Positions 10,494-20,355 of a DNA stretch of 64,000 nucleotides are shown here, piece by piece. Within the stretch, counting starts at the first letter, position 1, and each line of letters begins with the position of its first letter. Location: positions 573,501-637,500 of the forward strand of contig JAQFVV010012536.1 of assembly GCA_028023455.1 (NCBI GenBank), read 5' to 3'. Source of the DNA: Epiperipatus broadwayi. Taxonomy: Eukaryota > Onychophora > Udeonychophora > Euonychophora > Peripatidae. A program made the position numbers and the translations under genes. Below the pieces are notes generated by a model, which worked only from the letters and a program-made list of their open reading frames with translations, searched no databases and was not told the DNA's origin.

Positions 10494-11201
10494 TTCAGTG
10501 TCCAGCGGCACTCTATTGCTCGCTGGATTGCAACTATCAATAACACAATATAAAATAATTAATGAGGCAGCCCGGCAAGTAGGTTTAAATAACGAAGATT
10601 TATTTAAAGGTTTATATATATGTTAAGCACTATTAATATATACAAAGTACGAATAATATATACACGCTAATATTATTATATATAAATAAGGGGCCCGAAG
10701 GCAGAGTAAAATAATAAAAAGATCGGTACGACCTGTTATAGTTCCCTAGGTTTACTTTGGCACGTCCGGAGGTAAACCTCTCCGCAAGGCTAGGTGAAGC
10801 AAAGGAGCTGACTGGAGCACCCGAGGAAATGGCACATCTACCTTTCAAGCGCTTCACTTATCAAGTGTCCTCTCTCAGTTCAATATTAGATCCATTACTT
10901 GTCACGCCTTTATTTTGGAGTAGCCCCCTTCATTGGCCATCCGCTGTCCACATGGTGGTCATCTCTTTAGTTCTTATAGGATTCCTGATTAGATAATGTT
11001 ACGCCTTTAACATTGTCTATTCTAAGCAATGGCTTTGTTTACATTATCCAATCCTTCTTGATAAATTACTTTATAGTTTAGCACTAATATATCATTTAAT
11101 TATTTACAAAACACAATTAGTGATCCGTTAGTTTTACATTTATTTTTATTATTGGTTAAACGTATTTTTTTCTATACATGCACATACACACACATGTAGC
11201 A
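10494..11201 (-). repeat. 5' LTR of gypsy-1
   Basis: Same 708 bp as the 3' LTR with about a dozen single-base differences. It is followed by the AGAAG target duplication (11202-11206). It should contain the promoter and poly(A) signal of the element, but I could not place a TATA box with confidence. Confidence 0.93.
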
Positions 11202-11301
11202 AGAAGTCACACTTTCTCTTTGAAAAATTTATCTGATGTCCATTGTTCTTACGATAAAAATATTAATAAATATTTGGATAAGAGTGATTTATTAAAGTAA
11301 A

Positions 11302-11895
11302 TGTTGTGTTTAGTTAGTATTACAGGTTCATTTCAAACCAACAGACACAAAAAGAACAACTACTCAACAATCAATATGTACAATTTTAATAGTACAAAAA
11401 GTATACACACATTAGTTTATACAAATGAATAAATGCAGTTGATAGACTTGAATGATGAGATAGTCCAGCTGATTATGTAACTCACTTCTAGCTAAATGAT
11501 TAGACTGCCTCATGAGCTCTGGCAAGACTATTCCAGCTATGTATTGAACTTGCCTGGAGTTGGCTCTAATTCAGATATAGCAGTTTCCAGTCCATGAGTG
11601 GACTTGCCTCACTGTGGGGATGTGGTGATAATGACTAGATAAATACCTTTGCTGATGGCAGAAGGTTTAACGGAGAGCACATTCCATCATTCAGGTTAAC
11701 AGAAGTAATTGCTCTCTGTCTTGCCTCCAAAAGGCTGACTATTTAAAGGCAGATCCCCCATCTTATTGGAAACATACAGATTCAGTGTGTAAACCCCAGT
11801 GAAGATTTTAATCTCTTTGGATAGCAACTTGGGGCTAGCCAATCAGGTAAGGAATCTGGAATAATCCACTTGTGAAGGCAGGGTCAGATATTACA
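11302..11895 (-). repeat. 3' LTR of gypsy-2
   Basis: Minus-strand start TGTAATATCTGACC matches the 5' LTR start TGTCATATCTGACC. A purine-rich AGGGGGGA lies immediately before it (11896-11904) as polypurine tract. Confidence 0.9.
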
Positions 11896-12649
11896 TCCCC
11901 CCTGGCTAAAATTAGCTCTAGAGGACATAGTCATCAAAATGCTCTGGATGATGTATATTGTCTGCTTTCTTTGTTTCTCTGGTTGATTGCTGTTTCTGTC
12001 TTCATCTTCTTTGCTTGATGAACTTGTTTCTGGTTGTTGCTGCTGTTCCTCTTCCCTGCTTGAAGTACTCATCCCAGGTTGACCACTGCTCATGTTAGCC
12101 TCTGATGTGGGGTTGAGTCTTAGCTGGTTGTGATGGTGATGATGATGACCATCTTCTGTTTGCACAATGACAGCGTAATACTTTATTTGCATCACCACTG
12201 CTGGTATCTATTTTGTGGATCCATAGTACATATGACATAGTACTTTTGCTCCTATTTGGAGCTTTATTTTGTTTTTATCTTCTTGTTGAAGTTTGGCATC
12301 AGGTTTCAGATTTTTGTTGAAGACTTCTGAGTCATTAGACTTCATCTTTGATAATGTTGTGAACTGGTTCACTTTGGTCACTTTGAATCCTAAGTTACTG
12401 AACCAGTCATGACCTATTAAATCATTATGGTTACTTAATACCACTACTAGTGGTAAGAATATAGTTTTGTTAGACATAATAATTTTTCCTGTTGTTTGAC
12501 CCAACAATTTGATTTTATTCTTTTGATAGTCTGATATTGACCTACTGTAAGGGTGCAGTTTATATTTATTCTTTTTATTAATGATTGTACAGGTCTTTCT
12601 TGAAACTATAGACACTGCTGACCCTGTGTCAAGTTCCATATTGACTGAT
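11884..12649 (-). pseudogene. gypsy-2 protease joined to integrase tail
   Basis: The protease part opens with MELDTGSAVSIVS (DTG active site) and carries LIGHDWF, the second conserved retropepsin block. About 30 residues later the protein becomes an integrase-like tail: LQIGAKVL, then YYAVIVQTEDG, a run of six His, NQLRL and a Glu/Ser-rich end. The xHxNQLR block is the known end of gypsy integrases. A TAG at 12208-12210 replaces a probable Trp; both halves are in one frame. The junction removes all of RT, RNase H and the integrase core. Confidence 0.82.
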
Positions 12650-13567
12650 GTATCATTAATTATGACAGTGTGTATAAACCCAGACTTGTCATCTTTGGTA
12701 TGGTTTATACAGGCAACTTGCTTATATTTCTTATAAGTGCCTTTACTGTTTTTAGAAATAAGTATTTCTATTTTAGACTTGGCTGTTTGTCTTTTTAATT
12801 TCAGACATGCTGCCTTTATATGTCTGACTCACTTACAAAATGCACAGGTATAGCAGTGCGGACATTCTGTATGTATGTGACATTGTTTATTACATCTATG
12901 GCAATCCTTTAGACTATTTGAATTATCTGAGCTGACTGAATCCTTGACCAACCCAATGTTATGTTCAATTTTTTGCACATCATACTTAGAAATTCTTTCA
13001 ATGGGGTAGCTTGACTAGCTGTTGTCTCTGTTAATCCTGCTTGAGCTACAGCTGTCTCAAAAGCCAGGTCTGGATTCATTAACATTTTCAGCCTCAAATT
13101 GTGATCATTTATGCCACAAATAAAATGATCACGAAGTGCTTCATTCATGAAGACTTTGAAATTGCACTTCAAGGCTAATATATGGATTTCTGTTGCAAAT
13201 TCTCTAACTGTTTCACCCTGTTCTTGTATGCTGAGACTAAAATGGTATCTATGAATTATTGTCAAGGATTTAGGAGAAAAATACTCTGTGAGAATTGTCA
13301 ACACTATCAAAATCCAGCTCAGAAAAATACTCTGTGAGAATTGTCAACACTATCAAAATCCAGCTCAGCTGGGGTTACAGCTGTAGATTGAGACTTGAGT
13401 ATATCGTGCATTTGTGAACCTATTATGATCATTAGTGAAGCTAACTTTACCTCAGGCTTTTTTATCTGGTTAGTCTGTAGATAAAAAATCAAGCACTCTT
13501 TATAATTTGGCCAGCTCTCAGGTTGAGCCAGACCAAAAGATTCCATAGAGCTGATTGCTTTAGCCAT
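12650..13567 (-). pseudogene. gypsy-2 gag with zinc knuckles, frameshifted
   Basis: The 5' part (13319-13567) begins MAKAISSMESFG and includes PESWPNYKECLIFYL, like the Gag start of gypsy-1 (EASEWPLYVQQ). The second part (12909-13310) contains a QGETVREFATEIHILALKC helix and a FICGINDHNLR block equivalent to FLCGMSSDSLR of gypsy-1. They are in different frames because of a 46-bp tandem duplication at 13275-13366. Two CCHC motifs follow at about 12800-12910 (CHRCNKQCHIHTEC and a second one holding an in-frame stop). Confidence 0.82.
13275..13366. repeat. 46-bp tandem duplication in gypsy-2 gag
   Basis: Bases 13275-13320 are repeated exactly at 13321-13366. As 46 is not a multiple of three it shifts the gag frame. 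Confidence 0.95.
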
Positions 13568-13767
13568 CTTTATTTATTTATGCGAGTAAGCACTAGTAAT
13601 TATTTTAGTTTTACAATTACGTTATTGTAAGTAACTCAACAAAGCTTTTAAACCACTAGTGCAATCCTTTGTCACGGTCTTGCGAGTAAAGCTCTCATGA
13701 TTGGTTTATGCTTCAAATTGACATGCCTTTATGTTTGCGGTCAATTTTATTCAATAGTTTTACGTGA

Positions 13768-13792
13768 GTTTTTTTTTTTTAAAAAAAAAAAA
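13768..13792. repeat. T/A homopolymer palindrome
   Basis: A run of 12 or so T followed at once by 12 A, in the 5' leader of gypsy-2. Likely a replication-slippage product. Confidence 0.8.
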
Positions 13793-13896
13793 ATATCACG
13801 TAGTAAAATTATGGGAATGTAAATTTTTTTCAAAAAGAAAAATAATAAAACAAATAAGCAAAATACACACTCGCATATCGAATTTATACGTTATAG

Positions 13897-14050
13897 ATCT
13901 GTTGAAACTGGCATATTTTATAATATAATTTTTTCAGCTGTGAGGGAAAAATTGTCTTGTCTGACTGTGCCAAATCTATTGAAACTGGCATAGTTTATTT
14001 TCTAATTTTGCCAGCCATGAGGGAAAAATTTCACTGTGACTGTCCCAAAT
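13897..14050 (-). repeat. 77-bp direct repeat in the leader of gypsy-2
   Basis: Two copies of a unit containing GAAACTGGCATA and GTGAGGGAAAAATT are spaced 77 bases apart between the 5' LTR and gag. Repeated leaders occur in packaging regions of LTR elements; that role is inference here. Confidence 0.7.
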
Positions 14051-14051
14051 T

Positions 14052-14643
14052 TGTTGTGTTTGGTTAGGCTTACAGGTTCATTCCAAACCAACAGACACAA
14101 AAAGAATAACTAATCAGCAATCAATATGTACAATTTTATTAGTACAAAAAGTATACACATGGTAGTTAAATAAATGAATAAATACAGTTGATAGACTTGA
14201 ATGCTGAGATAGTCAAGCTGAATACAGAACTCATTTCTAGCTAAATGATTAGCCTGCTTCATGAGCTCTGGTAAGACTCTTCCAGCTATGTATTTAGCTT
14301 GCCTCGAGTTGTCTCTAATTCAGATGTAGCAGTTTCCAGTCTGTGAGTGGACTTGCCTCACTGCATGGATGTTGCAATAATGACTGGATAAATACCTTAG
14401 CTGATGGCAGAAGGTTTAATAGAGAGCATGTTCTGTCATTCAGATTAACAGAAATAATTGCCCTCTGCCTTGCCTCCAAAAGGCTGACTATTTAAAGGCA
14501 GATCCCCACCTTATTGGAAACATGCAGATTTGGTGTGTAAACCCCAGTGAAGGTTTTAATCCCTTTGGATAGCAACTGGGTGTTAGCCAACCAGGTAAGG
14601 AATCTGGAATAGTTCACTTCTGAAGGCAGGGTCAGATATGACA
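14052..14643 (-). repeat. 5' LTR of gypsy-2
   Basis: 592 bp, TG..CA ends, paired with 11302-11895. A TTTGGGACAG sequence just inside it may be a degenerate primer site. Confidence 0.9.
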
Positions 14644-14925
14644 GTAGATAACAAACAAATTCTGTTCTAATTAATGAATAATATTTTTGTATTGTAACTT
14701 TCACCATACTATTCTCATGTAAGGTGAGGTACTGGTTTTTATAACTTTTAACGCATTGAGAAGAAGTGTAATCATAAACACACAAGCAAAAACGTGAAAA
14801 AATACATGATGGTTAATATGCATATCAAGTGGTTTGCGTCAAAGTTGTGAGGGCAGTCAGTTTGATATTTATTAATTAAACGGTAGCAATTCTCTTTATA
14901 TATACTAAACAATAATAAAAATATG

Positions 14926-15060
14926 GGTAAGAGATTGTGATTCGAACTGATGAGTGCTGCTTCAGCACAAAATAGGCATCTTGGGGATCATGTGTCTTTT
15001 TGAAATTTTTGGCCATATGTTTATGGCTACACCCTCCACAAGGTGTTAAAATCGGATAGA
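14926..15060 (+). mobile_element. HHR-R repeat, copy 2 (fragment with decayed hammerhead)
   Basis: Contains CTGATGA, a perfect 6-bp stem II (GTGCTG/CAGCAC) and TTGGGGATCA downstream, but GAAA is AAAA and stem I is weak. Only the ribozyme side of the unit remains. Confidence 0.7.
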
Positions 15061-15106
15061 AACCATTCCCTACCTTGCATGAGAGTATTGCAGTAAAAAT
15101 TACACT

Positions 15107-15208
15107 GCATTGGTGGTCGAGAGGTCAGCGCGACTGCCTTGCACTTGCAGGCAGTTGCCCGGGTTGCGGGTTCGCGTCCCGGCCGATGCTATGACACTTA
15201 AAAAAAAT
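15107..15208 (+). mobile_element. tRNA-like SINE, copy 1
   Basis: 83-base tRNA-like head with a 7-bp acceptor stem (GCATTGG paired with CCGATGC, one G-T), an A box around TGGTCGAGAGG and a B box GGTTCGCGTCC, followed by TATGACACTT and a short A tail. The length and A box resemble Leu/Ser-type tRNAs. A near-exact 12-bp duplication (AAAAATTACACT and AAAAATTATACT) flanks it, so it is a retroposed SINE and not a resident tRNA gene. Pol III would transcribe it; a LINE supplies the enzymes (inference). Confidence 0.85.
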
Positions 15209-16412
15209 TATACTACAGAAATAATATTCATTAAGTGGATAATCTCTAGTTTAATGAATGACTAATAAGATTATTAATTTTGTCCTACTTTTTCCCAATA
15301 GAGTAAAATATTTAATTCAGTTTGCTGAATTAAATATCTACTACTTCAGTTAACAATATCTTAACATATTTTGAAAAATATTATCAGTAGATTTAAAATA
15401 ACAAAAAAGAAAATACATGAGTGAATATTAATTATTGAGAAAGTTATATATATAAAATTTCTCTAGAGGTAGACAAGTACATTCATCTAAGATATATATT
15501 TGCAAATTATTTATTAATTTCAGGGATTCATTAATTAAAATTTGTATTATTTAACAATATTTATAATACAGACATAAAATTAATGATGAATTAATACTAT
15601 TATTATCTGATACATTTTGTAGAATTGTATTAAATGAGCGCCGTTTATTTTACAGCTAACGTAACTTATATCCGCCATCAACTTATTTCGTTTAAATTAA
15701 AGCATGCTAACTTAATATAATTCTACAGAATTTTAAATAATATCGTTAATAACAATTTTTTGCATATTTAAAACGTTAAATTACATATATAGAATATTGT
15801 TATATAAAAAGACATTGTTAGTTAACTACAAAATTGGGAGATACAATATAAGAAATGCTACAATAGCTTACTGAAGAGAAAGAATTTATTTCAATTGATC
15901 TATTTTAATACGAACAAATTCTTTTTTTTTCTTTTGTTGAATTCTTCAGTAATTTCAGGCAACTTTTTTATTCAATGTCATGAACATAGGATTTAAATGT
16001 ATATAAATTTTCATTTCTAATGTAATTTCAAAATATTTGTCAAAAGAAACAATTTAGAAATAAATCCGCATAATAAAAAATAATAAGCTTCATTTTATTT
16101 TACAATTTGTTATAAATTGATTTTTTTAAATTATATATATATTTAAAAAGATAGACATGAGGAAAAAAACAAAGCTAAAGGATAAATAGAGAGATAAATA
16201 CATAGGTACAAAGATAAACAGATAGATAAATAAATTGAGCGATAAATAATAAATTAGGTAGATAAATAAGTACACAGATAAACAAGTAAATGAAGATAAT
16301 ATATAAGATAGATTTATTATTAGATAGATAGATAACTAATTAAAAGAAAAGATATGTAAATAAATGAACCCTTATTAAAGTGATAACATTTTATTTGTAT
16401 ATGTATTAAATG
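15209..16412. other. AT-rich sequence with degenerate (GATAAATA)n
   Basis: No gene seen. At 16150-16345 there are many imperfect GATAAATA/GATAGATA units, a decayed simple repeat. Confidence 0.6.
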
Positions 16413-16850
16413 GATTATGTCCTGTACATGAGGGATCAGATTGACCTTAGGTCAACATGGGTGTGACATGAATCTCGGCCAAAGGATGTCTTTGAGTTTT
16501 CCATCATCAGATTTTCAATTGGATGGACGGTTGAAGAGTTGTAGTGTGGAGTAGACTGAAGCCTGTCCATTAAAGTATGAGGATTGGATATCTTAATATA
16601 TATCTGAGCACTTATAGTATATATATGTAGAGATGGTAATATGGACCAACTGATGATTGCTGGTTTAGCATAAAATATGAATATTGGTGATTATTTATCT
16701 TTTCAACATATATGTGTTTAAGTGTATCAGTGTTATGAGGTAGCGTGGAGAGTGGTGGGTCGTGTGAAAGTCTGTGCTCATATAACCTATATATTACATA
16801 TATAGACGCAGGTATATAATAAGCCTGTGTATTTCAGTTATTAAATCAAC
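16413..16850 (+). mobile_element. HHR-R repeat, copy 3 (near full length)
   Basis: One of the most complete monomers. Order: ATGGATTATGTCCTGTACAT, the GGTCAACATGGGTGTGACA block, TTCCATCATCAGATTTTCAA, GTCCATTAAAGTATGAGGAT, TGAGCACTT, ribozyme at 16641-16690, the TTATTTATCTTTTCAACATA block and the GTGTGAAAGTCTG tail. The ribozyme has perfect stem I (GGACCAA with TTGGTGATT) and stem II, but G12 is A. The tail is followed by a CAGGTATATAATAAGCCTG hairpin-like end. Confidence 0.82.
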
Positions 16851-17184
16851 AAATTAAAATATGTATGTTTTTCACGAAGACATATTTTAAGATGTCAAAT
16901 AAAACTCTTCCCCAAAAGACTTACATAACATAATAACAAAGGAGTAAAAAAAATAATTTGACATTTCAATTCCTTTTAGAGTATGTGAAATATTACCATT
17001 GGAAGTTCCAGTCAGTCCAACTAACCATCAATATAGATCTATAAAAACTCAGCTAGGAACATTTCTAATGGATAAAATAACATATCAAAGTGTTATCTGT
17101 AAATATATTTATATATACAATCGGGTGGTGTAGAGACTATTAATTATATCTATAAAAGACATTACACATGTAAAAAAAAGAATA
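16851..17184. other. AT-rich spacer
   Basis: Nothing recognised. Confidence 0.5.
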
Positions 17185-17455
17185 TCGCTTGATCACCATC
17201 TCTTATGCTTGTTCATAACTGCTATTAAAACAGGCAAACCTCTCCATACAGTAGTGCCACCCTGTGCCATCCAGAGCAATCAATGGATGCCAGAAGGCTT
17301 GTGCATAAAATCCCTATCTACTGCCTACTCATTCAATATCCACAGACTAGCTTTTGGCTTGTTTTATGCCTTATGGCATCCATTGATTACCGTGGTTAGC
17401 ACAGGGTGGCACTACTGTATGGAGAGTTTTGTCTTGTTTAAAAAAATGAAGTCGA
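17185..17455. mobile_element. HHR-P repeat foldback, copy 1
   Basis: Inverted pair of one repeat: the left arm starts CAGGCAAACCTCTCCATACA and carries CAATGGATGCCAGAAGG; the right arm ends CTGTATGGAGAGTTTTGTC. Arms meet near 17370. The left arm includes a relic of the hammerhead (complement of CAAGCC..CTAGTCTG) but the CTGANGA half is gone. Same family at 31246, 48300 and 58900; probably the terminal repeat of a Penelope-like element. Confidence 0.8.
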
Positions 17456-17684
17456 ATTAAATCATGTGTGTGTTTAAAAAACAAATATGTTAATCTTTAA
17501 TTAAAGTTTAAAGTTTATATCTGGATTAATGATAATCTCTAGTTTAATAAATAATTAGTGATAATCATTATTGTAGTTATTTAGAATAGATTATGTCAAA
17601 ATTGTGACTGGAGTAAGTATGGCACTGATAAATCAAAGTGTAACAATTTACTATTGGTAAATAATGAACATGTGTTGGAGATAT

Positions 17685-17780
17685 ATGTGAAAGATGATAT
17701 GACCTGGGCTAACTGATGAGAGCTGGTTCAATATAAAATGCATCTTGGGTTAATTTGTCTTTTAGGATATCTTTATTCAT
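17685..17780 (+). mobile_element. HHR-R repeat, copy 4 (fragment)
   Basis: Holds GGGCTAACTGATGAGAGCTGG and AATATAAAATGCATCTTGGGTT, a decayed hammerhead with stem II and G12 mutated. Confidence 0.6.
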
Positions 17781-17952
17781 AATGTTTTAAAAAGAATGTT
17801 TGGTGGTGTACAATTTATTAAGTATAAAACATAATTATAATAAACAAAAATCTCTGGAATAAACACTACAATATTCAAAATATCAATTTAAAATAATAAA
17901 TAATAGTTATAACCAGCTAGCTTATGGCATATCTGTCATTCCAGTTATTTTA

Positions 17953-17955
<3 letters not shown>

Positions 17956-18027
<72 letters not shown>
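17956..18027. repeat. (TA)n microsatellite
   Basis: About 36 TA units without interruption, next to HHR-R copy 5. Confidence 0.97.
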
Positions 18028-18030
<3 letters not shown>

Positions 18031-18069
18031 AATACAAGTATATTGTCTATACTAAACTTAATGTATTGT

Positions 18070-18240
18070 AAGAGACTTGATCTCAGACTTTCAAACTCCC
18101 CACAGCTATCCAATTCATCTTGGAGGTCATTTATATTTTTCACATATATGTGATCATGTGTATCAATTGTATAAGATGGATTGGATAGCTGTGGGAAGTT
18201 TGAAAGTCTGAGTTCAAGTTCCTTATAATATATATATAAT
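18070..18240. mobile_element. HHR-R tail foldback, copy 5
   Basis: The 3' tail of the repeat is present in both orientations: TCAGACTTTCAAACTCCCCA at about 18086 and its complement near 18190, with the TTTATATTTTTCACATATAT block between them. No ribozyme is included. Confidence 0.75.
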
Positions 18241-18410
18241 TATAATTGAAATAATATTTTTAACGGTTTACAAACAATTACAAACAATCTTTAAATCCGC
18301 AGAAGTACTTTCGGTTACTTTCTAACCTGACTCAACTGCCATTAAATTCAAAAACTAAAAGCGGAAGCAAACATCATCAATTCAAATTCCACGAATCTCA
18401 TATTTTAATG

Positions 18411-18980
18411 TTAGAAGCTTGTCGATTTATTTCTACTTATAAAAATTGCTTCTTTAATTTTTCTTTTACCATGATTTCTCTCTTCATGAAGAATTTTCAC
18501 ATTTTCAAAATTAAATTTAAATTTATATTTACATGCTTTTTCGTGATCAAAGAAAACTGAAGAAGATATTAAATCACCATTATTTTTATTTTTTACACGC
18601 TTATATAACAATTCATGTTCCTTCAATCTTTTCTCAATGCTGCACCTAGATTCACCTATATATGATAGCATACAATCACAAAAAATTTGATATATGACAT
18701 TACTTTTTTGCTTGACAGGTATAATGAAACATTAAATACATTCTTATATAAATTCTTAAAAAATTTTACTTGTGGATTTGAAATAAATGGAATAGATATC
18801 CATTTTTTATTATTAATCTTCATTTCTTTTAAATTATAATAATTTTTTTAAAAATAGACATCAAGTATTGTTTATTTGTTCCATTTTATAACCAACATCA
18901 AGCAATTCCTTGGCAAATATCTCAATATTTTTCAATTTATCACTTTGGTAACGACATAATTTTTCATTCCGAAACAAATA
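18411..18980 (-). pseudogene. Penelope-like element: linker and GIY-YIG endonuclease
   Basis: Minus-strand reading passes through a KLKNIEIFAKELLDVGY linker, a SIPFISNPQ block, then the endonuclease NVIYQIFCDCMLSYIGES, CSIEKRLKEHE, SSVFFDHEKACK and a terminal RKIKEAIFIS. The VxQI..YIGES core followed by the RLKEH helix is characteristic of PLE-type GIY-YIG nucleases, which nick target DNA for reverse transcription. The segment before the core needs at least one frameshift, so it is a remnant. The reverse transcriptase part is absent. Confidence 0.82.
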
Positions 18981-19022
18981 TTACAATATTGTTTTTAATT
19001 AACGGATATTTTATTTATTTTT

Positions 19023-19066
<44 letters not shown>

Positions 19067-19067
19067 G
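19023..19067. repeat. (CA)n(TA)n microsatellite
   Basis: CA units turning into TA units. Confidence 0.95.
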
Positions 19068-19766
19068 ATGCAGCAGCCATTAGTGATGAGGAAGTACTAA
19101 TTTATTGCAGACAGCTAGTACTATTGTTGTTGCTACTATTTAACCACAAATACTACGACTACAACCACTATTACTAATAATAATAATAATTGCAGAAAGT
19201 AGTTTACTATAAACTGAAATGAGAATTTGATTCTCCTTTGAGTCCTTAAAGAAATCAAGTGGAGAAAATTGCCAACATTCCCTCTGTAAGTCTTATCATT
19301 GTAGCTATTACTACTATGTGATTATTCATATAATAAATAAACATGGGTCTCACTAACACACCTTAAGTAGAATACCTAATCTTGCTATTTTGCTTGATAT
19401 ATTATTAACTTCTATAAAATCATCATTAGTGGGTTTATTTGTAATAAATCCCATCACAATATGTTTCTACATTTATGCCTTTTGTAGTAAAATACATATC
19501 AACCTTTTAAATCAATTGGTTCTTCTTTTTTTCTAACTTCACCAAGTTCAGCAATGTTCTATTTAACAATGGAAAATTCTTCTTTCAGTTCATGTAAGCT
19601 TCTTTTTTTGAAAGAGATCTGTAATTTTAGATCATCATCAAATGATAGCCTGGATCTTCAATCTTGAAAGTATCAGGATCTTCTGCATTTGGCTATCAAC
19701 TAATATCTTGGATAAAGAATTTACAACCTCCTAGAAATATGTGTCATAATTTATCTTTTTCCAGAT
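19068..19766. other. AT-rich stretch, no assigned feature
   Basis: Minus-strand frames at about 19400-19750 give scattered protein-like pieces (for example DPDTFKIEDPGYH and SLHELKEEFSIV), but many stops; possibly an unrecognised element relic. Confidence 0.4.
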
Positions 19767-20190
19767 ATGTCTATAAGTAATGCATTCATTTTGCCTACCC
19801 AAACAACTCAGGTGTTTTTTTTAAGAATTATTAGACAATTGAGAAAAAAGAGGCAATGGTATTTTTTGAACTTAAACTCAATGGTAGAAACTAGTAAACT
19901 GGTTAATGGAAGATATCAAATGCAGATGATGCAAGTTCATGCCACAAAAAGTTCTCATCCTGATGAAAAAGAGAATTTTTATATAGAAGGAAAGATGCTT
20001 TGATAACACCAAATAGCATTTTATATTGCCATGGCAGATTTTAATGCTGGAGAATTGAAAATCCATTGAAAGATTAAAACTATGGAAAAATTGAGCTATG
20101 GTACAGAAATGAGAAAAAAACATACACTTGTAGAATTTGCAGAAAAAGAATCAAAAAGTACATTACCAATTTGTTCTTTAAGATAAATTG
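19767..20190 (+). pseudogene. RTE-type LINE endonuclease fragment
   Basis: Frames in order give QMMQVHATKSSHPDEKENFY, DFNAGELKIH and ERLKLW/YGTEMRKKHTLVEFAEKE. These match the order of apurinic-type endonuclease blocks in RTE LINEs (xIQVYAPTSSxxDE, GDFNA, GNERGxxLIEFA). GDFNA is the catalytic Asp-Asn block. Several frameshifts and stops separate the parts, so this is a dead fragment of the nuclease that would start target-primed reverse transcription. Confidence 0.72.
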
Positions 20191-20355
20191 ATTGATGACA
20201 ATATTGAATATTATATTAATAGAAAGCAGAAATAATAAATATAAAAAATTATTTGCATTAATGAATTTTTAAAAAAAATTTCCAAATAGAAAGTAATTTA
20301 TGTGTATCATCATGTTTTGGGATACAATCTGGTTTTTTTAAGATCTCAATGGATG

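Larger units (their letters stand above)
4984..11201 (-). mobile_element. Complete Ty3/gypsy LTR retrotransposon (gypsy-1)
   Basis: Minus-strand element of 6218 bp. Two 708-bp LTRs differ at roughly a dozen positions by eye. AGAAG flanks both ends (4979-4983 and 11202-11206). Internal order on the minus strand is primer site, gag with two zinc knuckles, protease, reverse transcriptase, RNase H, integrase, polypurine tract. The PR-RT-RH-INT order defines Ty3/gypsy; the twin CX2CX4HX4C knuckles suggest a Mag-like lineage (inference). Structure is complete but pol is broken in three places, so this copy is unlikely to move by itself. LTR similarity points to a fairly recent insertion. Confidence 0.95.
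11302..14643 (-). mobile_element. Internally deleted gypsy element (gypsy-2)
   Basis: LTRs at 11302-11895 and 14052-14643 (594 and 592 bp, about 90% alike by eye) with TG..CA termini. Flanks GTAAA and GTAGA are a probable 5-bp target duplication with one change. The 2.16-kb interior on the minus strand holds gag, two zinc knuckles, protease, then at once the C-terminal tail of integrase. Reverse transcriptase, RNase H and the integrase core are missing. It could have moved only with enzymes from a full relative. It is older than gypsy-1 by LTR divergence. Confidence 0.92.

Noticed and set aside
15107-15189. A resident tRNA gene
   Set aside because: A tail and target duplications, plus five copies with mutated stems, identify a SINE.
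16500-16530. CATCATCAGATTTTC block of HHR-R as a second ribozyme on the other strand
   Set aside because: Its complement has CTGATGATGG but no stem II hairpin followed by GAAA.
19960-19985. CTGATGAAAAAG as a hammerhead core
   Set aside because: No stem II and no stem I; it is part of the LINE endonuclease text.
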